From positions 1-5,269 of the forward strand of contig VBQB01000240.1 of assembly GCA_005887855.1 (NCBI GenBank): a stretch of DNA of 5,269 nt. Direction: 5' to 3'. Under the pieces are notes generated by a model. It saw only the letters and a program-made list of their open reading frames with translations, had not been told where the DNA came from and made no database searches. The DNA comes from Verrucomicrobiota bacterium. GTDB lineage: Bacteria > Verrucomicrobiota > Verrucomicrobiae > Chthoniobacterales > UBA10450. Shown one piece after another: positions 1 through 5,269 of this stretch (positions within the stretch are counted from its first letter, which is position 1; every line of letters begins with the position of its first letter). Both the position numbers and the translations under genes were made by a program.

Positions 1-1602
1 GAGGAAGAAGGCAATCGCTTCTTTGAAAAACTAAACGGTTTCTTCAGCGGCCTCCTTATTGATAAAAGGCAGGGCAAGGCGTTTGTGTTCAATGACCGCT
101 ATGGAGTTGAACGCATCTATTGGCATGAGACCAAGGATGCGACTTATTTTGCCAGCGAAGCCAAGGCGCTACTACGAGTTTTACGAGAGCTTAGAGCATT
201 TGATCAAGAAGGCGTCGCTCAGTTTTTGACCTTCGGTTGCACGTTGGGGCAGCGGACTTTGTTTCAAGGTGTTGAGTTGCTTCCCGGAGCATCAGTGTGC
301 TCCTTTGAAAACGGAAAGTGTCAGAAGAGGAAATATTTTTCCCCGGAAACCTGGGAGGCTCAACCCATCCTTCCAGCCGAGTCCTTCATGGCCGAGTTTC
401 AAGAAACATTCATAAGAGTCTTGCCACGCTATTTTGAATCGGAATCCCGGATCGGCATTTCTCTGACTGCCGGCTTGGATTGCCGGATGATTATGGCTTG
501 CCTGCCGAAGGGGAGAGAAAAGCCGGTTTGCTACACTTTTTCAGGAGAAAAGCGAGACACTCTGGATGCTCGACTGGCGGGACGGGTGGCAGAGGTATGT
601 GGCCTGGAACATGAGATTCTCCGCCTGACCGCGGATTTTTTCTCAGACTTCGCGTCACACGTCGATCGGACGGTTTACGTAACTGATGGTTCCCTCGGAA
701 GTTTGGGTGCTCATGAAATTTACTTGAACAATCAAGGTCGCGCGTTGTCTCCGGTGCGCCTAACAGGTGTTTTCGGTGGCGAAATCCTGAGAGGAGTGTC
801 CATGTTTAAGCCGCTTCATCTTGCACACCGGTTAGTTAATCCGGACCTGGTCGAGACCGTAACTTCTTGCACGCGCCGGTGGTCGCCTGACGGTGAGCAT
901 CCTGTAAGCTTTACAGCCTTCCGGGAGATACCACAGAAGCGGTTCGGAACTCCGGCGGCAAGCCGTTCGCAGGTCACCTTCCGGACCCCTTATCTTGATA
1001 ACGAAATCGTCGCGCTTGCCTATCGAGCTCCGGAGAGCCTTCGAGGGTCACTTCTTCCAGCTTGGTCGCTTGTTGAGGGCAACAGCCAAGTTCTGAGCCG
1101 CATTCCTACCGACATGGGGGTAGTGGGGAAGGCCAACGGGTTAGGGATGGCGCCAAGACGCATCCTTTCCAAGGCTGTTTGTAAGCTGGACTATCTTTAC
1201 GCCGAAGGGTTGCCGCACTGGCTGTCCTCGTTCGATCGTCTCTTTGATCTGGTTGATTCCGGTGCAAGGCTTTTCGGATGGCATAAATTCTTGCACTACC
1301 GGAGATGGTTCAGACGAGAACTGGCTGACTATATCGCGGGGGTTCTCAAAGAGGTGCAGACCCGTCGCAGCGCCTTCTGGAATTCCGGTTTTCTCGAAAT
1401 CCTGGCTCATGAACATATAAATGGTCGCAGGAATTACGTGCGCGAAATCGACGCGGTAATCACGCTCGACGCCGTTGAAAGGCTTCTTTTTCATGACCTT
1501 CCTCGCGGACCAGAAGAGCTAGCGCCGGCCGTTTTACGCGCAGCCACCAACTCCGATTTAGCAATACAGCGGCAGGCAAGTCACCCCGCAAAGCTCAGCT
1601 GA
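1..1602 (+). CDS. Asparagine-synthase-like amidotransferase, 5' partial
   Basis: This is the C-terminal ~533 codons of an AsnB-type protein. The family moves ammonia from glutamine (N-terminal class-II glutaminase domain) to a carboxylate activated as an acyl-adenylate by the C-terminal synthetase domain. The frame is open from base 1, and the first codons already read as the glutaminase domain (FFEKLNGFFSGLL, then FNDRYGVERIYW, then YFASEAKALL). The GTG at 85 lies inside this domain and is not the start; roughly 70-80 residues, including the expected catalytic Cys2, lie upstream. The synthetase PP-loop is at 466-486 and reads TAGLDCR instead of the classical SGGLDS. A second nucleotide-site motif, GVFGGEILRG, is near 769-798, and RTPYLDNEIVALAYRAP, near 984-1034, matches the conserved substrate-side region. 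It ends 18 bp before a sulfotransferase gene. Such divergent paralogues are common in exopolysaccharide loci and need not make asparagine, so the acceptor is unknown. Family assignment is firm; substrate is inference. Confidence 0.9.
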   Translation, partial: EEEGNRFFEKLNGFFSGLLIDKRQGKAFVFNDRYGVERIYWHETKDATYFASEAKALLRVLRELRAFDQEGVAQFLTFGCTLGQRTLFQGVELLPGASVCSFENGKCQKRKYFSPETWEAQPILPAESFMAEFQETFIRVLPRYFESESRIGISLTAGLDCRMIMACLPKGREKPVCYTFSGEKRDTLDARLAGRVAEVCGLEHEILRLTADFFSDFASHVDRTVYVTDGSLGSLGAHEIYLNNQGRALSPVRLTGVFGGEILRGVSMFKPLHLAHRLVNPDLVETVTSCTRRWSPDGEHPVSFTAFREIPQKRFGTPAASRSQVTFRTPYLDNEIVALAYRAPESLRGSLLPAWSLVEGNSQVLSRIPTDMGVVGKANGLGMAPRRILSKAVCKLDYLYAEGLPHWLSSFDRLFDLVDSGARLFGWHKFLHYRRWFRRELADYIAGVLKEVQTRRSAFWNSGFLEILAHEHINGRRNYVREIDAVITLDAVERLLFHDLPRGPEELAPAVLRAATNSDLAIQRQASHPAKLS

Positions 1603-1620
1603 CCGCTCGAGATAACGATT

Positions 1621-2304
1621 ATGGCGATAATTTGCCGCAAATACAACCTTTTGTTTATAATGACTCCAAGGACAGCGTGTACAGCAATTGGGGAGCTGCT
1701 TTGCGAGCGCTTTGGCGGGGAATTCATCCCTTCTGATGATATTCTGGACTCGCGTGGCCTGACCGTTGTCGATAAAAAGCACAGCACTCTGTCAGATCTC
1801 ATCAAGCATAAAATTCTAACTATGGACGAAGCCAGGTCCCTGCTGAAGGTAGCGGCCGTTCGCAATCCATTTGACAGTCTCGTATCGCTATATTTCAAGC
1901 AGCGCTCGAAATACCAGCCGCTCCTTGGCGATCCCGCTTCCTGGGTGAATCGCCTTCCCGAATACGCCAAGAATATGAGATACGCCCGAGCGCATTCGTT
2001 CAATCGCTGGGTGCTCAGAGTATCTTACAGGAAACTTATCAAGAGGTTCTTCGGATTTCGGCCCTCCATGTTTGCTGACCATACCCGCGGCGTGGACGTG
2101 GTGATGCGATATGAGAGCATTGAGGCGGATTTAAGTGAGGTATTCAGAAAAACAGGAATGGGCTCTAAAGCAGACATACCCGTGGTGAACCGAACCAATG
2201 AAAGGGTCAACTGGGATTATAGGCCTTGCTACTCTCGCGTTGCGGAGCTCGCAGTGACGCTTGCGTATTCTGGAGACCTAGAGATGTACGGTTATAGATT
2301 CTGA
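1621..2304 (+). CDS. Small sulfotransferase (family-2-like)
   Basis: A complete 227-residue protein that probably transfers sulfate from PAPS to a hydroxyl of a glycan. The 5'-phosphosulfate-binding loop is at residues ~12-24 (FIMTPRTACTAIG), in the place of the usual PKTGTT-type motif, with Arg where Lys is more common. The 3'-phosphate-binding motif is at ~76-89 (KVAAVRNPFDSLVS), with the Arg-x-Pro and downstream Ser expected of the family. MRYESIEADLSEVF (~162-175), the Asn-Arg-Thr-Asn segment (~190-193) and a closing GDLEMYGYRF are typical of the small carbohydrate sulfotransferase group. The ATG at 1621 is chosen because the beta strand leading into the loop needs these residues; a later ATG at 1660 would cut into it. 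A weak GAGA at 1609-1612 may serve as ribosome binding site. There is no signal peptide or membrane segment, so it is probably cytoplasmic and acts before export. Length fits an intact gene. The acceptor sugar cannot be deduced. Confidence 0.85.
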   Translation: MAIICRKYNLLFIMTPRTACTAIGELLCERFGGEFIPSDDILDSRGLTVVDKKHSTLSDLIKHKILTMDEARSLLKVAAVRNPFDSLVSLYFKQRSKYQPLLGDPASWVNRLPEYAKNMRYARAHSFNRWVLRVSYRKLIKRFFGFRPSMFADHTRGVDVVMRYESIEADLSEVFRKTGMGSKADIPVVNRTNERVNWDYRPCYSRVAELAVTLAYSGDLEMYGYRF

Positions 2305-2326
2305 CTGTGTGGATTCTCTTTAAACT

Positions 2327-2368
2327 GGAACCGACCTTTCGCTATAGCTCTTCTAGCTAAGTCGGTCC
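2327..2368 (+). other. Two-part hairpin after the sulfotransferase gene
   Basis: The arms GGAACCGAC (2327-2335) and GTCGGTCC (2361-2368) pair with one bulged A. Inside them TAGCT (2345-2349) and AGCTA (2355-2359) pair around a CTTCT loop. It starts 22 bases after the stop codon at 2302-2304, where a terminator or processing site would be expected, but no T-run follows, so it is not a standard intrinsic terminator. It could be an attenuating or mRNA-stabilising structure, or chance. Confidence 0.3.
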
Positions 2369-2395
2369 AAGGAGCTGCCCAACAAAATTCGCTCC

Positions 2396-2764
2396 ATGGA
2401 TAACTCCACGATGAAGGTGTTGATCATTAAACTGGGAGCAACGGGGGATGTAGTTCCGAAGCGACGCCATTAATACAGTTTGGGTTTCCGCTTTGCTGGT
2501 GAGTCATACTTGCTGCCGGAACCGATCGAGACCGCGCTATCAGGCGATGTTGCCATAGTAGCCGATGCCGGCCTCATTTGGTCGATGAAAAAGTGGGCTT
2601 ATTATGACGAGGTGAGGCAGCAGGGTGAGAATCACGGTCTAACCGTAAATGTGCTGCCGCAACGGGTGTCGTTGCTTAAAAATTTGTCCGATGTCCGAAA
2701 CCACTGCTGCCTGGTTGAGGGTGACAGTCTCCCCATTTGCTGTGAAAAAAAGACCTTTCAATGA
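2396..2764 (+). pseudogene. GT9 (heptosyltransferase-like) glycosyltransferase remnant
   Basis: This is a broken glycosyltransferase family 9 gene; intact members are about 330-400 residues and add a sugar (classically ADP-heptose) to a surface glycan. From ATG 2396, or more likely ATG 2411, the frame reads MKVLIIKLGATGDVV, the family's N-terminal nucleotide-binding start. It then diverges (PKRRH) and stops at TAA 2471-2473. In the same frame, immediately after, it resumes deep in the protein: GFRFAGESYLLPEP, then WSMKKWAYYDEV with the conserved Lys, then TVNVLPQRVSLL, NLSDVRNHCCLV and EGDSLP. Roughly 130-150 residues of the N-terminal lobe are absent. After EGDSLP the family continues with a conserved His (D-x4-H, as in DTGLSH of WaaC-type enzymes), but here the sequence changes to ICCEKKTFQ and stops at TGA 2762-2764, losing the rest of the C-terminal lobe. 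Two deletions plus a stop make a functional enzyme very unlikely. The open stretch 2480-2764 (TTG start) is part of this remnant, not a separate gene. Family recognition is from memory of the motifs; no alignment was run. Confidence 0.75.
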
Positions 2765-2774
2765 CTTTTAAAAT

Positions 2775-2779
2775 GGGAG
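2775..2779 (+). promoter_or_regulatory. Ribosome binding site for the second sulfotransferase
   Basis: GGGAG lies 6 bases before a TTG codon at 2786. It is the best Shine-Dalgarno match in this gap and decides the start of the following gene. The competing ATG at 2773 is in another frame that closes at TAG 2791-2793, and the sulfotransferase frame itself is closed upstream at TGA 2762-2764. Confidence 0.5.
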
Positions 2780-2785
2780 AAAAGT

Positions 2786-3679
2786 TTGTCTAGGAAGAGC
2801 AATTTCGTACACAGGTGTCCGCCAACCTTTCTGGGAATTGGTTCCTTGCGGTGCGGCTCAACTTGGCTCTACAACGTCTTGAAGTGTCATCCGGATATAC
2901 GATTAAGCGATCCTAAGGAAATGGATTTCTTTTTTATGCGTCGGATGCTGCAGCACGATCTAGACTGGTACGAAGCACACTTCGAATCAGAGGATGGACT
3001 TGGCCCGAGGCCAGTCCGTGGAGAGATTTCTATTCTGACATTGCGCCACCCTATCGAACGGGCTTGGTCTCAAGCGCTCTTCGAATTTGGATATCTGGAC
3101 AATAGGGATGTCCGCAAAGTTAGTTCAATTGAACTTGTGCGTCAAGTCGAGCGGGCTCGCAACAGACTGTCTTCGGATTACCGTCGCACCATAAAAATCT
3201 GGTCCAACGCGTTTGGACGGGATGCAGTGCATATCGATTTCTTCGATCGGCTTCGCGATGATCCAGAGGACTACGTCAATGGCGTTCTACGACATATCGG
3301 GGCCGGGACCCCGTGGGTTCTCCCGGCGAAATTGATGAAGAAAAAGGTGCATGCAACCATTAGCCTCGTTGGGCACAACCGTGAGATTCCGGAGGTGGTC
3401 CAATGGTACATTGCAGATCGGTTGCTGGAGCCCACCGAACGCTTGAATGAGCTTCTGGAAGGCCGGGTTTCGAGCTGGGTGGACGAGATGCGTACAATTC
3501 GGGGTAAGACACGACTAAGCTGGCGCATTCTAAGGGAAGTAAATCTTACCGTGCTCTCACTTCCGGAAAGATTGGCTTACGACGCTTACCACATAGGTCT
3601 TGATGTCAGACTTTGGTGGCGTTGGCGGCACCTCCAAAGATCGTACTTCTCCGATGGCGACCGTTCAGGGATAAACTGA
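2786..3679 (+). CDS. Sulfotransferase with probable internal deletion
   Basis: A 297-residue PAPS-dependent sulfotransferase of the NDST-like bacterial type, probably a glycan sulfotransferase. The 5'-phosphosulfate loop is at residues ~15-29 (FLGIGSLRCGSTWLY), followed by the family's HPDI...DPKEMDFF with its conserved Glu (~35-49). The 3'-phosphate motif is at ~86-95 (LRHPIERAWS). Later segments also match: FGRDAVHIDFFDRLRDDP (~143-160) and LEPTERLNELLEGRVSSWV (~214-232). In intact relatives the GEIS/GEIT motif continues with PAY and about 20-30 more residues forming a helix and the strand before the Arg motif. Here GEIS (79-82) joins directly to ILTLRHP at about base 3031, so an in-frame deletion is likely and the fold may be compromised. 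The C-terminal extension (~235-297) ends in an unusual Arg/Trp-rich patch, LWWRWRHLQR (276-285). The TTG start is supported by GGGAG 6 bases upstream; no signal peptide is seen. It could be a recent pseudogene without a frameshift or a working variant. Family call is firm, activity uncertain. Confidence 0.8.
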   Translation: MSRKSNFVHRCPPTFLGIGSLRCGSTWLYNVLKCHPDIRLSDPKEMDFFFMRRMLQHDLDWYEAHFESEDGLGPRPVRGEISILTLRHPIERAWSQALFEFGYLDNRDVRKVSSIELVRQVERARNRLSSDYRRTIKIWSNAFGRDAVHIDFFDRLRDDPEDYVNGVLRHIGAGTPWVLPAKLMKKKVHATISLVGHNREIPEVVQWYIADRLLEPTERLNELLEGRVSSWVDEMRTIRGKTRLSWRILREVNLTVLSLPERLAYDAYHIGLDVRLWWRWRHLQRSYFSDGDRSGIN

Positions 3680-3831
3680 GTGGGCCTCGAGCAACAGGCA
3701 AGTGTTCCACAAAGGATTTTATTTCGGCGTACTATCGTGAAGAACCAGGGCGCTTAAATGAAATGCTTGGATTTGAAGTGCCCTGGCCATCGACTCGCCC
3801 TGCGGTCGCCGGAAGTGAAGCTAGCTCTTAG
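3680..3831 (+). pseudogene. C-terminal scrap of another sulfotransferase
   Basis: In the frame ending at TAG 3829-3831, bases about 3706-3792 encode KCSTKDFISAYYREEPGRLN followed by EMLGFEVPWPS. This resembles the usual end of bacterial sulfotransferases, where an aromatic-rich helix of the form YYREDxxRLxxLLG is followed by a closing Trp. The preceding gene already has its own equivalent (TERLNELLEGRVSSWV), so this is not simply its frameshifted tail. There is no start codon with a ribosome site here, and upstream the frame is only a shadow of the sulfotransferase gene. I read it as the 3' end of a further sulfotransferase gene whose body has been deleted. The match is short, so this is a moderate call; a chance open frame is the alternative. 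Confidence 0.42.
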
Positions 3832-3882
3832 CGGGCCGATTAGACCAAATCTGTGAACGCCGGTTCAACAACTGTTGGGTCA

Positions 3883-5269
3883 ATGCTGCCGATAACTATT
3901 GGATCAGTACTGAGTAAGGTAAGTCGACAAGCTGTAGTCGTGTTGCTGAGCAGGGGCGCGTCAGTCCTTTTAGCGATAGCCTCGACGATTCTTCTTAGCA
4001 GACTTCTCGGCACCGCCGGGCTCGGGCAGTTCCGGCTTGGCTCAGTGGTCGTGCAACTTCTGACTACCTTTTGCCTGCTCGGATTGGATGGGGGATTGCT
4101 ACGATACCTCCCAGTCTTAGAAACCCATGGAGGAAACGGCAGTAGAACTCTGCTGGCTCGAAGCAGCCGTGTCGTGATTGCGATTTCGCTGGCTCTTTCC
4201 GTGGCTCTCCTGTTGGGGGCGCCAGCCCTGGCGACGTATTATTTCCATTCCCCGGGAATGACGAACGTCTTGCGTGTATTTAGTTTACAGGTCCCGGTCC
4301 TGGTCCTGTTTAGGTTCCTTTCCAGCGCAGTTACGGCGGCCAAACGCGTCGATTTTGCGTCGAGAATCACGAATATCCTTTCTCCAGCAATCTTCTTAGC
4401 CTTGCTGGCACTGATTGGATTCGTTCACCCAGGGCTTTACGGCACGGTTGCGGCCCGCATTCTCGCGCAGCTCGCCGCGGTTCTTTGCCTAGTCTTATTC
4501 GTAATGCGACGCTACCCAAAGGTTCCCAAAATCGAGCCCGTAGCAGATAATATCTTTGGGCAATATCTTCGGCTTTCAGTGCCTCTGTTTTTTATCGGAA
4601 TAGGCTATCAGCTTTTGAATCAGATGGATACAATAATGCTAGGTCACTTTGCCAGCGAAAGAGATGTGGGAATTTATTCAGTCGCCGTCAAGGTGTCTTC
4701 TTTCGTGCTGCTTGGACTCGGAATTGTGCTTCCGATCGTGGGGCCGTTGTTTTCGCAGTTCTCTGAAACGCGTGACCACGAGTTGACCGAGGCATTGTTC
4801 AAGACTGTCACAAAATGGCTGTGCTATTCTGGTCTTATTATATTCGCTTGCATCGCGATTTTTCGAGTTGAACTACTACATGTTTTTGGGAAAGGTTTCA
4901 CAGCGGGCGCTACCGCCTTGCTGATTCTTGCAGCGGGGCACCTCGCTAACGTAGTTACAGGCCCCACTGGGATTCTGCTCACGATGACGGGCAAACAAAA
5001 ATGGGAGCTCGCCAATACAATTTCGATGGTAGCATTCAATTTCCTACTCAACCTTGTTCTTATCCCAACAATGGGACTAATTGGTGCCGCAATCGCGACG
5101 GCCGTTAGTATTGCTACAATTAATGGCCTTAAGCTCGTCCAGGTTTATATACTGTTCGGTTTGCGAGCCCACAATCTGAAATACCTTAAGGGCGTTTTCG
5201 CAATTGGCGGAGCTGGGTTGATTGGATACCTGCTGCGCAGCTGGTTATCTAATGTCGGCTACAGTCCCT
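3883..5269 (+). CDS. Wzx-like polysaccharide flippase, 3' partial
   Basis: An integral inner-membrane protein of the polysaccharide-transporter (Wzx/MATE-like) superfamily, which flips lipid-linked oligosaccharides to the periplasmic face. The frame is open from ATG 3883 to the window edge (462 codons), so the end is missing; relatives are about 450-520 residues. About 13 hydrophobic segments are visible, the first being VVVLLSRGASVLLAIASTILL. Family marks include LSRLLGTAGLGQFRLGS near the N-terminus, LLNQMDTIMLGHF with VGIYSVAVKVSSF in the middle (about 4609-4701), then GPTGILLTMTGKQKWELANT and FNFLLNLVLIPTMGLIGAAIAT (about 4963-5100). The frame is closed upstream by TAG 3841-3843. A GTG at 3853 would add ten residues; neither start has a clear Shine-Dalgarno sequence, and ATG is preferred because little lies ahead of the first membrane segment in this family. 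It follows the decayed sulfotransferase region in the same direction. It may export the glycan made by this locus; substrate is not deducible. Confidence 0.93.
   Translation, partial: MLPITIGSVLSKVSRQAVVVLLSRGASVLLAIASTILLSRLLGTAGLGQFRLGSVVVQLLTTFCLLGLDGGLLRYLPVLETHGGNGSRTLLARSSRVVIAISLALSVALLLGAPALATYYFHSPGMTNVLRVFSLQVPVLVLFRFLSSAVTAAKRVDFASRITNILSPAIFLALLALIGFVHPGLYGTVAARILAQLAAVLCLVLFVMRRYPKVPKIEPVADNIFGQYLRLSVPLFFIGIGYQLLNQMDTIMLGHFASERDVGIYSVAVKVSSFVLLGLGIVLPIVGPLFSQFSETRDHELTEALFKTVTKWLCYSGLIIFACIAIFRVELLHVFGKGFTAGATALLILAAGHLANVVTGPTGILLTMTGKQKWELANTISMVAFNFLLNLVLIPTMGLIGAAIATAVSIATINGLKLVQVYILFGLRAHNLKYLKGVFAIGGAGLIGYLLRSWLSNVGYSP

Noticed and set aside
85..87. GTG at 85 as the start of the asparagine-synthase-like gene
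   Set aside because: The frame is open to base 1, and the codons before 85 encode recognisable glutaminase-domain sequence, so the gene begins upstream of the window.
1141..1494. Minus-strand open frame of 117 codons
   Set aside because: It lies wholly opposite the asparagine-synthase-like gene, has no recognisable motif, and is a shadow of that coding sequence.
1558..2210. Overlapping minus-strand open frames (140, 74, 64 and 61 codons)
   Set aside because: They run antisense to the first sulfotransferase, which has clear family motifs; their translations show no domain.
2305..2395. Promoter or intrinsic terminator in the gap before the GT9 remnant
   Set aside because: I found no convincing -35/-10 pair, and the hairpin lacks a following T-run. 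AGGAG at 2370-2374 is about 21 bases from the first ATG, too far to be a normal ribosome site for it.
2480..2764. Stand-alone small gene of 94 residues
   Set aside because: The translation is the interior of a GT9 glycosyltransferase starting mid-domain; the TTG has no ribosome site and the matching N-terminus sits just upstream in the same frame.
3271..3528. Minus-strand open frame of 85 codons
   Set aside because: It is antisense to the second sulfotransferase and has no motif.
4824..5051. Minus-strand open frame of 75 codons
   Set aside because: It is antisense to the flippase, whose frame is open and family-like across the whole stretch.
1..5269. CRISPR array, tRNA, insertion sequence ends or transposase
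   Set aside because: I saw no regularly spaced repeats, cloverleaf sequence, terminal inverted repeats or transposase motifs by eye on either strand.

Overview
The window is a stretch of a bacterial cell-surface or extracellular polysaccharide locus, with every recognisable gene on the + strand. The gene classes (a class-II amidotransferase/asparagine-synthase-like protein, sulfotransferases, a heptosyltransferase-type GT9 glycosyltransferase remnant and a Wzx-like flippase) fit a Gram-negative bacterium that makes a sulfated and perhaps amidated surface glycan. Base composition is moderate and there is no rRNA or housekeeping marker, so the phylum cannot be fixed from this sequence.

Layout: (1) 1-1602, the C-terminal ~533 codons of an asparagine-synthase-like protein; the frame is open from the first base, so the true start lies upstream of the window. 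(2) 1621-2304, a complete small sulfotransferase 18 bp downstream, probably co-transcribed. (3) 2305-2395, a short gap with a two-part hairpin. (4) 2396-2764, a broken GT9 glycosyltransferase: its N-terminal ~20 residues are followed by a stop and then directly by the middle of the protein, which breaks off just before the conserved His of the nucleotide-sugar site. (5) 2786-3679, a second sulfotransferase, open throughout but apparently missing a block of roughly 20-30 residues between its two PAPS-binding motifs. (6) about 3680-3831, a likely C-terminal scrap of a further sulfotransferase. (7) 3883 to the window end, a multi-membrane-spanning flippase of the polysaccharide-transporter family that runs off the right edge.

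Working model (inference): the flippase exports a lipid-linked oligosaccharide, glycosyltransferases build it, the sulfotransferases transfer sulfate from PAPS to its sugars, and the asparagine-synthase-like enzyme amidates a sugar acid or other carboxylate. The most notable feature is a decayed middle section of about 1.5 kb with several separate deletions between intact-looking flanking genes. That suggests lineage-specific loss of glycan-decorating steps, recombination among related modules, or an assembly problem. I see no CRISPR array, tRNA, insertion sequence or clearly novel system. No gap between genes exceeds 300 bases.
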